DNA of 64,000 bases from Agapanthus africanus (Eukaryota; Streptophyta; Magnoliopsida; Asparagales; Amaryllidaceae). Shown here piece by piece: positions 22,047 through 31,089 of this stretch. A program made the position numbers and the translations under genes. The first letter of the stretch is position 1. Each line of letters starts with the position of its first letter. The notes beneath the pieces are model-generated. The model ran no database searches and was not told where the DNA came from. It saw only the letters and a list, made by a program, of their open reading frames with translations. Where the stretch lies: the NCBI GenBank assembly GCA_030015575.1, contig JASDDO010000006.1, forward strand, positions 317,054,361 through 317,118,360, given 5' to 3'.

Positions 22047-22501
22047 CAATCACATCGACTCCAACCCCGTTCGAGTCTCGTATTATAATGTCGGCCGGGC
22101 CTATTTCCAGGCGTCCATCATCCAAAGGTGTTGTGACCAGCCTACGCATGCTGAGCGAGTATATCGAGGAGTTCGACGCAGAGACTCCCACATCTGCCGC
22201 GGATTTTGCCGCAGAGGTTAACCCTATACTGGCGACGCTCATGAACTTTCATGGTGAGGGCGTCGTTGAGTCTTGGGTTAATCGCTGCCGGGAGATCGAG
22301 GTTTGCTTGCATGAGTTCGAGCTTAAGCGTCTCGCACCTGAGATTCTGGCTATGAGCACTCAACGGGCGGCATGGATCGAGCAGAGCGCTTCTTACTTCC
22401 GCCATCTTGAACAAGAAGTGGCTTTAAAGTGAAGGTAATGTAAGGAAACTTCAAGCGAGTCTGCTCGACTGCATGCTAAGGTCAACGCGAACGCTGCCCA
22501 G

Positions 22502-22756
22502 GTGAAACTTATCTTCGAGGGCCTTCTGCAATGTATCTCTGACGGGTTAACATTGAGGCAGAAGCTCGATGTCATTGAGCGTGATGCACAAGATCGTGAA
22601 GCAGCTCAGCGAGCCGTCGAGGAACAACTCTCGTCTTACTTGCAGCAGCGAGCCCTGGTCGAAGCAGAGTTGGCCGCGGTAGCTGATCAGGAAGAGGGGC
22701 TGAGGGAAGTGCGCGAGCGGCTGACTGGATTATTGAAAGCGCTTTCCTCTCAATAA
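22502..22756 (+). pseudogene. Antisense gene C-terminal coiled-coil segment
   Basis: 84 codons in the same frame as the last PMD-gene exon, separated from it by two stops (TGA 22430-22432 and TAA 22436-22438). The sequence is Gln/Glu/Leu/Ala-rich with heptad-like spacing (RAVEEQLSSYLQQRALVEAE), typical of a coiled coil for self-association. It ends at TAA 22754. I do not recognise it as a separate protein. Confidence 0.6.
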
Positions 22757-22850
22757 AAATTTTGTACCATTTATAATTTTGAATAAAATGTATTTGTTTT
22801 TTTATTCTTTCATATGATGTATTTTGTACCCAATCGAATTCATGAATAAA
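22752..22850 (+). terminator. Poly(A) signals of the antisense gene
   Basis: AATAAA at 22752 (overlapping the stop codon), 22782 and 22845, with TTTGTA-rich upstream sequence. Their position directly after the last coding exon supports the gene's orientation and end. Confidence 0.6.
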
Positions 22851-23033
22851 AGATACACGTTCTTCGTAATGTCTTGTGTCATTTCTCTGCTTTCTTTTTT
22901 CTTGCTGTGTTGTTTGCCATGTGACTTTAGCAAGTGCGGTCTGTAGATAGCGTATAGCTGTCAGTCTTGGGCTCGTTGTAGAATGGCAATGGCTTAGAAA
23001 ACAGGGTTAGGATCTGTCATCTAAGACTTTTCA

Positions 23034-23245
23034 ACTTTATGAGTCGTGAGGGTCTCATAAAGAATTTTCTCCCTACGGGATCAGTCGTGAGGGTCTCATA
23101 AAGAATTTTCTCCCTACGGGTCAAGAGGATCCCGTAGGTGTAATTTTCCCTTAAGAATCGTGAGGATTCCTAAGTGCGTTTTCTCCTGAAAGTCGTAAGG
23201 ACCTTACAAGCAAATTTATTCCCTTACGAGCCGTGAGGGCCCGCA
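23034..23245. repeat. Hairpin array A: TCGTGAGG-loop repeats
   Basis: About six units of about 40 bp, each two complementary arms around a TCGTGAGG-like loop, then a TTTTCTCC spacer. Arms differ between units but pair within each: CTTTATGAG with CTCATAAAG (23035-23062), CCTACGGG with CCCGTAGG (23113-23138). Some units are decayed. Confidence 0.8.
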
Positions 23246-23371
23246 AGTGATGGATAAAGTTGTCTTTTATCCGCATTTCACGGAGTTAAGGGTTGCTCTG
23301 GATGCTTCCCATGGGTTCATTGCCGTGTTTGGCGAGGACCAGGCTCCGCTCTAGATGTTTTCCAGGATACC

Positions 23372-23660
23372 GTAGTTTAAAGACATCGCGTTCGAGGTTA
23401 AGGACATCATAGTCCGTGAGTTTAAGGACCTCACAGTCCGATGTTAGTTTTAAGACATCACGGTCGAGGTTAAGGACGTCATAGTCCGTGGATTTAAGGA
23501 CTCTACAGTCCGTCGTTAGTTTTAAGACATCACGGTCGAGGTTAAGGACATCATAGTCCATGAGTTTAAGGACCTCACAGTCCAATGTTAGTTTTAAGAC
23601 ATCATGGTCGAGGTTAAGGACATCATAGTCCATGAATTTAAGGACCTCACAGTCCATGAA
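23372..23660. repeat. 72-bp repeats in element 3 internal region, about 4 copies
   Basis: Same family as the LTR arrays at 14930-15345 and 43265-43700, here outside the LTR. A further two copies lie at about 23762-23935. Confidence 0.9.
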
Positions 23661-23935
23661 ATGTGTGGTTGTCGGGACCCGTCACCTCTTTGAAGACGTT
23701 GAAGAATTACAACGACAAATATCAAAGGAGTGAAGAGATGTACCCTTGAACCAAGGTGAAATTAGTTTAAAATCATTACGATTGATTGTTAGTTTTAAGA
23801 CATCACGGTCGAGGTTAAGGACATCATAGTCCATGGATTTAAGGACTCACAGTCCGATGTTAGTTTTAAGACATCACGGTCGAGGTTAAGGACATTATAG
23901 TCCGTGGATTTAAGGACTCCACAGTCCAATGTTTG

Positions 23936-24727
23936 CTCTGGATGCTTTACACGGGTTCACTGCCGTGCTCGGCGAGAACCAGGCTCCGCTCTGGACATTT
24001 TCCACGGGGTCAGAAGTGACAGAATCCGCGTTCCACGTAGCCAGGAATTTTGCTCTAGATGCTTCCCACGGGTTCGCTGCCGTGTTCGGCGAGGACTAGG
24101 CTCTGCTCTGGATGCTTCACACGGGTTCACTGCCGTGCTCTGCGAGGACCAGGATCCGCTCTGGACGTTCTCCACAGGGTCAGAAGTGACATAATCCGCG
24201 TTCCACGTAGCCAGGCATTTTGCTCTAGATGCTTCCTACGGTTCACTGCCGTGTTCGGCGAGGACTAGGCTCCGCTCTGGATACTTCACACGGGTTCACT
24301 GCCGTGCTCTGCGAGGACCAGGGTCCACTCTGGACGTTTTCCACGGGGTCAGAAGTGACATAATCCGCGTTCCACGTAGCCAGGAATTTTGCTCTAGATG
24401 CTTCCCACGGGTTCACTGCCGTGTTCGGCGAGAACCAGGCTCCGCTCTGGATGCTTCATACGGGTTCACTGCCGTGCTCTGCGAGGACCAGGGTCCGCTC
24501 TGGACGTTTTCCACGGGGTCAGAAGTGACATAATCCGCGTTCCACATAGCCAGGAATTTTGCTCTAGATGCTTCCTACGGGTTCACTGCCGTGTTCGGCG
24601 ACGACTAGGCTCCGCTCTGGATGCTTCACACGGGTTCACTGCCGTGCTCTGCGAGGACCAGGATCCGCTCTGGACGCTTTCCACGGGGTCAGAAGTGACA
24701 TAATCCACGTTCCACGTAGCCAGGAAA
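23936..24727. repeat. 170-bp tandem repeat, five copies
   Basis: The landmark GTCAGAAGTGACA recurs at 24009, 24179, 24348, 24518 and 24688, a spacing of 169-170 bp. Each unit contains two diverged half-units around GGGTTCACTGCCGTG. Arg/Cys-rich open frames through it are repeat artefacts. Confidence 0.92.
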
Positions 24728-25050
24728 TTTGTTGATTATATCCGCATTTCACGGAGTTGGGATTTGACTCTCGGTCATCTGTACACCGCCGAGTCATGGA
24801 ACTGGGAGTTGCCGCTGTTCCGCTTTGCTTGATATTGTGTCTGCTGTAATGAGACGAATGTTGAAATGATCTCCAGGCTATCTGTGACCCATCGTGATTT
24901 GGCTCCTTCTTCTGATGAAATCTGGGGAGGAGTGTGATTCCTTCTTTGTTTGCGCTCCTGGATTGTATACAGGGATTGATGTAATACCACCTGTAGGACA
25001 TAAATTTCATTTTTATTTTATTATTTTTTTTATTTTATTTCTTTCCGCGA
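24728..25050. other. Non-coding spacer between repeat arrays of element 3
   Basis: About 320 bp without a gene. It shares TTATCCGCATTTCACGGAGT with 23258-23290, and a GGATTGTATAC...TGTAGGAC block (24960-24998) with the LTR (14708-14750) and with 25683-25720. Confidence 0.65.
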
Positions 25051-25300
25051 TGCTCTATCATTTCATCTTTTATATCGCGAAGGTCGCGATTGCCCAATCA
25101 TTTCGGCTATTTTTCGCGGTGCCCAATCATTTCGGCTATTTATTTTATTTTTACTCGCTGCTTTTTATTGCGAGTTGCCCAATCATTTCGGTTATTTTGC
25201 ATGTATACATTTTTTTACTTGCTGATTTTGTTTGCAAGTTTCCCCATCATTTCGGCTATTTCGTATGCATGTGTGGCTTGCTGGTTTTTTCGCTGCAAGC
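25051..25300. repeat. Hairpin array B: paired arms plus CCAATCATTTCGGCTATTT spacer
   Basis: Four clear hairpins: ATCGCGA/TCGCGAT (25074-25090), ACTCGC/GCGAGT (25153-25175), ACTTGC/GCAAGT (25217-25239) and GCTTGC/GCAAGC (25276-25300). Arms differ but remain complementary. The spacer CCAATCATTTCGG recurs near 25094, 25123 and 25179, and in altered form at 25243. Confidence 0.75.
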
Positions 25301-25409
25301 TTGGGATTAGACACCGATTTCGGTATCAGCACCGCTACAACTGGAATATTGCCAGGAGCGAATCATCATTTGCCTCTGTCGATATCGAACAAAGGTGGCT
25401 TAATAAACA

Positions 25410-25965
25410 GGGTTAGGATCCTGTCGACTAAGGCTTTTGACTTCATGAGCCGTAAGGGTCTCACAAAGGTATTTCTCCCTACAAGTCGTGAGGATCTCGT
25501 AGGTATGTTTTCTCCTTAGGAATCGTGAGGACTCCTAAGTGTATGGCTTCTCGTAAGTCGTAAGGATCTTACAAGAGAGTTTTCCCCTTATAAGTCGAGA
25601 GGACTTACAAGGGTTGTTCACCGTGCGAACATATCCCTAGTCACGGGTGGGGCTTGGTTAGGGAAATGTTTATTCGCGCCCGTGGATTGTATACAAGGGT
25701 CAACGTTGAGCCGCTTGTAGGACAGTATTGAAGGTTGTGGGGGCTGCTTAAGAACAGGTTCAGATCCCTGTAGCTTAAGACTTTCAAATCTTATGAGCCG
25801 TGAGGGTCCCATAAGAGAGTTCTCCTTACGAGTCGTGAGGAACTAGCAAGTGTAATTTCTCCTTAGGGATCGTGGGGATCCCTAAGGGTGTTGCTCCCTT
25901 ATGAGTCGTAAGGATCTCACGCAGGTGGTTTCTCCTCACAAGGTTGAGAGGACCCTGTAAGTGTC
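25410..25965. repeat. Hairpin array C: further TCGTGAGG-loop repeats
   Basis: Two blocks (25430-25620 and 25755-25965), each opening with an ACAGG...CCTGT element. Clear units: CTTAGGA with TCCTAAG (25515-25539) and a perfect 10-bp pair CCTTAGGGAT with ATCCCTAAGG (25861-25887). Same architecture as array A. Confidence 0.8.
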
Positions 25966-25968
25966 TTT

Positions 25969-26240
25969 TAACGAGATTGCGCCCTTTCGGGTTTTCACAA
26001 TCACTCGCCGGTAGCCCTGCTGTTTTTACTCACGGAGCCCTTTCGGGTTTTCATCCGTGCCCATTTTTCTTATGGACATACCGTTTTTTTATTCTTCTCT
26101 TTTTTTTATTCTAACGAGATTGCGCCATTTCGGGTTTTCACAAGACTCGCCGGTAGCCCTGCTGTTTTTACTCAAGGTGCCCTTTCGGGTTTTCATCCGT
26201 GCCCATTTTGCTTATGGACATACCATTTTTTTTAATTCTT
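25969..26240. repeat. Direct repeat of about 143 bp, two copies
   Basis: AACGAGATTGCGCC...TTTCGGGTTTTCACA...CTCGCCGGTAGCCCTGCTG begins at 25969 and again at 26112, each ending in a T-rich run. Non-coding. Confidence 0.85.
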
Positions 26241-26301
26241 TTTTTTGTATCAGCTTTGGGATGCTGCAATCCACCGTAGTTTATCGACATCTCGATCAGC
26301 A

Positions 26302-26432
26302 GCTAGTTTTAGGACATAGTGGTCCGTTGTTAGTTAAAGGACGTTTCGGTCCGTCGTTAGTTTAAGGATGTTTCGGTCCATTGTTAGTTTAAGGACGTTT
26401 CGGTCCGTTGTTAGTTTAAGGACGTTGTTAAG
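26302..26432. repeat. 27-bp GGAC...GTCC repeats, about 4-5 copies
   Basis: Units of GTTAGTTTAAGGACGTTTCG followed by GTCC. GGAC and GTCC pair around six bases, as in the 72-bp repeats, and the GTTAGTTTAAG lead is shared, so this is a simpler relative of that family. Confidence 0.8.
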
Positions 26433-26523
26433 GAAGCCGGTTACTACTTACAGAGTTTAGGATTAGGGAGATAGCGAGCGGACATTGTCATCGTCATCTG
26501 TTATTGACTTAGGCCGTGACTCG

Positions 26524-27500
26524 TTAGGCGTAGTATTTCTTCAGGAAGCGACCATTTATCGGTCTGAAGGGCTTTTCGCCATGCATGTCCATGAGTAGAT
26601 AGGCTCCACCCTGGTAGACCTTGTCTATGATATACGGGCCTTCATAATTCGGCTCGAATTTCCTTTGTTTAGCACGATTGGGGATCATAGGTCTTTTGAC
26701 CACTAGCACGAGTTCGCCTTGGCGGAATGTCCTCGGCCTAGTCAGTTTTTCGTATGAGCGCGTCATCTTTGCTTTATAAGCCTCCAGATTTTGTTGCACT
26801 ATGAGCCAGGTTTCATCAAGGGCATAGAGCTGCTCGAGGCGAAGGTAAGCGTTCTCTTCGTCCGTTAGCTCGTAATGAACTGCCACTCGTAGAGAGGGTA
26901 ACTCTATCTCCAGGGGGAGTACCGCTTCTGTACCGAATACCAACGCATACGGCATTGTGTTCGTGGTCGTCTTGAACGTAGTTCGATACGCCCAGAGAAC
27001 TTCTTGCAGTCTCTCATACCAGTCCTTCTTATTTCGAGACACCGTCTTTTTCACTATCTTTGTCAAGGTCTTGTTGAAAGTCTCAGCTAGACCGTTAGCT
27101 CGGGGATTATAAACTGAGGAGTATCTCCAGTCTATGTTGTGCTGTTGTGCGAAGCGGCTGATTTTGTAGCTTCTGTAGGCTGGCCCGTTATCAGAAATGA
27201 TCCGTCGCGGAGTTCCAAACCGATAAATAACGTGCGTTTTGAAGAAATGGAGGATATTCTCCGTCTTCACTTCCCTCAGCGGTACTGCTTCTGCCCATTT
27301 AGAGAAGTAATTAGTTGTCGCCAAAATGAATCGATGTCCTCTGGACGATGCTGGTTCGATGGGGCCGATTATGTCAGTTCCCCACATTTTGAACGGCCAG
27401 CTAGCCACTGCCGGATGTAGTGGATTTGGGTGCTGGTGGATGAAATCCCCATGGATCTGGCATGAGTGACATTGCTTCGCATATTCGAGGCAGTCTTGGG
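26524..27500 (-). pseudogene. Element 3 integrase, main part (separated from its start by element 4)
   Basis: Continues the integrase started at 34274. The CHSC half of the zinc finger is near 27450. The catalytic core follows: WGTDIIGPI (first Asp, about 27380), SDNGPAY (second Asp, about 27195) and NPRANGLAETFNK (Glu, about 27085). The C-terminal region contains GELVLVVKRP and EPNYEGPYIIDKVY, ending RPINGRFLKKYYA* at 26524. Integrase inserts the cDNA into the host chromosome. Removing the 6,778 bp of insert plus one target duplication keeps the frame. The three acidic residues are present and this fragment has no internal stop. Confidence 0.93.
27496..27500. other. Target-site duplication of element 4, left copy
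   Basis: TTGGG, identical to 34274-34278 on the far side of the element. A perfect 5-bp duplication, as gypsy integrases produce. Confidence 0.95.
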
Positions 27501-30500
27501 TGTCACGCGTCGCTTCCCGGTGTACGGCGAAGGGGACGCGACGAGGTCCGCTACGTATATACTCAGAATTACATACGCTAAGCGTATCTAAGCAATATAA
27601 AAATAAATCACAAGAGACAAGAGATATAGAAATAACAACAACTTTATTAATAACATTCTTTTCTATAATGCATGAAAAGTAAATACAACTGGATTGAAAA
27701 ACGATGCCTAAACAATGGCATAACAGGAAATGAAAGTACTGAATAGAACAAGGTACAATGTCTAGAGCTCGGGGTCTTCGTGAAACTGCTCCAAGTCTTC
27801 ACCGGTGGGCTCGATCTCTGACGGGTCCAAAACACCTGACGACATTCCAAGAAGAAAGAAATAGAATGTCGTCAGCGAACAGGTCGCTCGGTAAGTCCCA
27901 AATATAAAGAGGAATTAGAAAGACAGAATAAGAGGTATCTTCTAAGGTTGTAAACTATTTGTTGTAATGTTGTATTAACGCTGTTGTTTGTAGCTTGGTA
28001 CAGAAGAATGCCAGTGTATACGAGAGGGGTCTCTATATGTTAGAGAACAGGGCAAACGGAAAATAGAGTACAAGGCTCTGTTAGAAGGCCCGGAACAACG
28101 GCAATTGGATTCATGTTAGGTATCTTAAGTCTGACTGTCTCGTGCCACTTTTAACATCTTCCGCACCAATCTACCCCTTAAACCCCGTAGTGTTTTGATA
28201 GTATTGTTGTATTGTATTGTGTAAGTTGGATGACTGACCAAAACCATGATATCAGTAAACAGATTGTAACTGCATAATCAGGTAAATGGAATAACGAAAT
28301 AATGGATGTATATCCATGGTTTGATTCAGTCAAGTTGTATAAATTGTTAACTGGATTCTGGGATTCATGTGTTCATATTGGGTTGGAATATTAAAGAATA
28401 TAGATTGACTTGAATCATATTCAAGTCAGAAATAATCAGACTCAAACCCGAGTCAGACTAAATGAAAAGTAAGTCGAAGTTCTATATTTGTTAGGGTCCT
28501 TATTGTAATTTATAAAACTTGAGTGGGTTTTATGTAAAAATACTTTTGAATAGTTTTCAAGATACACCTCAAGTATTTATTATTCGTCTTTATTGTTATA
28601 ATGAGCGTGATTTTATTTTGTGATATTTCTAGTGAATATATCTTAATAAAGGTATTAATTTGTAATATTGATTTATTTGAAATTCATGGTATTTTAATGT
28701 AACTTTTAATCTTGTAATTTTTAGGAAAAGGTGGAAACTTTATCTTATAATAAAATAGGTGTTTAAATGATAAATATACATATGTTTATACAAGAATAAT
28801 TTTTAATAAATATTTTATTTTCCAAAAATCTCATTTTTCTTAAATGTCGTATTTTAAACCTTTCGAGACCGAATGCTCCTTGCGGAGGTTTGAATCTCGC
28901 ACTACTAAGCCCGAGGGTGCACGATAAACCATACTATCCCTAACGAGTTCCCCAAAGGTGGGTTGTAGTGGCGCATTGCAAAGATTTAATAATTACTAAT
29001 CATTTAGAAAACGGTTTTATAAAGATAAGGTATTTATTTGTAAAAAGTGTAAATTTCCGTATTTTAGATTTTAGGGTTTCCTAAGCCAACTAGCCTATTT
29101 CTAAATGGTCTAAACGATAAGTCATTAGAAGCCTCAAATCGCCTTTTCACCGCCAATTGTGGCCAGGTAAGTACAAAATGAGAAAAGGAGGGATCCGCTC
29201 ACGAATCGTGAGACGGGCCTTTTAAAATTACCTTTTCTCACTTGCCTAGCCTAGATACCACAAAATCAGGTTTAGATAAACGATCGATGTCCACGACATA
29301 TCGTATTTTCCTTTTAAAAGATATTGTTTTAAAATTGTATATAACTTAGAACTTTTAGAAAAAGGTTTTATTAAGAAAATGGTATTTTAATGTAAAATCT
29401 TATTTTATCGTATTCTAAGTTTTCAAGATAACATGTTATGATTTCCTATGAGTGTGTGTGGAGATAGGTCATTACCTCGTGAATTACTTTAAGGTATAGC
29501 AATGTTAAGAGGTTAAATGTGATAAACTAAACATGGTGGTATTTAAGTGAAAGAATACGATATATTACAAAAGCTATCATTTCATGTGTGAAAACTTGTT
29601 CAGATTAATTTTTAAGTGATTAGTAGTCAACATGAAAATGTTTAAGTATTATGGAATTAGTGATAAGTGAGATTTGATAGAAAACCGAATCGAAAATCGG
29701 TTTGTTCCGATTTCCGTCGGGTTTATAAGTTCGTATTTTAATGAAAGAGAAGAAGGATAGAAAAGGGAAACTAACGGGTTTGGACAACGTTAGAGAGTGA
29801 GAGGGAGGTAGCGGGTTTGCCGGTGCGTCGAAACGTCGTGAAGAGGTCCTAGCACAATCGCCGGAATTTTGCCGTCGATTTCGTCAGCGCTTCGCCTTTC
29901 GCTCGTTTTCTAACGTACCAAGTTCTCTTGGAATTTTGGGAGAGTGGACTTAGAAAAAGTGATGAGAAGGTAGAGAGTATGGGGGGTTTATATAGGGTTA
30001 GGCTAGGGTTAGGGTTTTAATTAAAAAAATATATAAAAAATATATTAAAAAATCATTAAATTCATTAAAAATTAGGAGTAAAAGAGGTTTAATGGGCATT
30101 TGATTACCGATCTAAGAATTTAGTGTATGCAGGTGAGAAGACCAGGTCAACACGGAATTTTTCCGTGTTAACGACTCGGCCGTCCGGCCGAGTCCGGCCG
30201 GCGGCGCCAGCCCGAGTCTGCCGGTCCGCCGGTCGACTCGGCCGAGTCGGGGTGTCGTTGGGTGGGGGGTCTCCTGGGGGGATTTATGGTATATTTAGTT
30301 TTTGGTCTTCAGTTCAAGTTTTGTGAGTTTTGGCCTTTTGACTGTTGACTTTCCAAAAATTTAAAACAAAAAATATAAAAAATAATGTGGGGCAGGGATT
30401 TGAACTCTGGTGGCTTGGTTCAGCAATACAAGGTATTACCAATGAGCTACAAGCTCATTCTTGTAATTATTGTGGAAAAATAACTACTTAAAGTGGTAAC

Positions 30501-30693
30501 AGCAACATTAAATACCCCAAGTACACTTTAATTTTAAAACAATTTTATGTACACTAAAAATGGAATTATTTAAAAACAAAATAATTACTTATATATATAT
30601 TGTGTTCAGGTTAAAATACTCCTTTATGGATTTTTAAAAATTTTAAAAAAAATTTGTATAGAAAAGTGTATAGGAAAAATTATGGTTGTTACA
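27501..30693 (-). repeat. Element 4, 3' LTR
   Basis: Near-identical to 31090-34273. It contains a conserved hairpin (27837-27874), AT-rich non-coding sequence, a perfect AACACGGAA/TTCCGTGTT hairpin (30149-30169) and a GC-rich GACTCGGCC block (30172-30255). No gene. Confidence 0.95.
27837..27874. other. Conserved LTR hairpin of the element 4/5/6 family
   Basis: TGACGACATTC and GAATGTCGTCA, perfect 11-base arms around 16 bases. Repeated in the other LTR (about 31426-31463), in element 6 (53905-53942) and in the LTR remnant (49228-49268), where one arm base gives a G-U pair. Confidence 0.8.
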
Positions 30694-31089
30694 TTCTACC
30701 CTCCTTATAAAAATTTCGTCCTCGAAATTTGTAAAAGGAAAGTGTAACAAATCCAAGGAAAGTTTGGTGCTGGTGTACTGACAATATGTGAAAAATAACA
30801 AGATGGTGTAAGGGTTTTAAAAATGTGAAGAATGTGTGAAGGAATGAAAGAATGCAAAGGTTTTGATAAAATTGTAAAAGAGGTGAAAGAATTTTGGGTT
30901 AGGACAGATTCAAATACATTAAATGATAAGATTCAAGGAATAGAAATTTGTAAGATTCAAGAAACATGAATTGTAAAGAATGTTTTAGTTGCCGGTTCTT
31001 GTGTTATATTGCTTAGGTTGTTCACGCAGACCAGAACTGCATGATAGAGATTCATACAGCTCTGGCCTGCATGGGCCACCAACAAAACC
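30694..31089 (-). other. Element 4 interior: polypurine tract, palindromic box, altered primer site
   Basis: 396 bp, non-coding. Polypurine tract at 30694-30706. The palindromic box AAATTTCGTCCTCGAAATTT is at 30711-30730. Near the 5' LTR the minus strand has TTGGT and CAGAGCT, the two halves of the usual Met-tRNA site, split by a GC-rich insert containing CCCATGCAGG. Element 6 has the same arrangement on the other strand. Confidence 0.8.

Larger units (their letters stand above)
17894..22756 (+). pseudogene. Antisense plant-mobile-domain (PMD) gene with seven introns, carried by element 3
   Basis: Transcribed against the retrotransposon. It starts at the ATG at 17894, after a TATA box at 17094, and ends at TAA 22754-22756 before AATAAA signals. 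The first coding exon (to 20222) encodes a plant mobile domain. Later exons encode a hydrophilic stretch, a Glu/Thr/Ala-rich degenerate repeat (20940-21250), and a C-terminal coiled coil (22500-22756). Seven GT-AG introns follow. It is broken by a TAG at 18440, one-base losses near 20640 and 20935, and stops at 22430 and 22436. PMD proteins such as MAIN and MAIL1 are nuclear silencing and development factors (established knowledge). Tat elements are known to carry extra, sometimes antisense, ORFs; this copy's role is unknown. Confidence 0.82.

Noticed and set aside
23904..24703. Arg/Cys-rich open frames repeated through the 170-bp array
   Set aside because: These are translations of tandem repeats. 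The same frames recur unit by unit, with no start context or known domain.
23034..25965. CRISPR-like array
   Set aside because: The plant nuclear context, absence of cas genes and lack of unique spacers between identical repeats rule it out. The variable parts are hairpin arms, which pair with each other.
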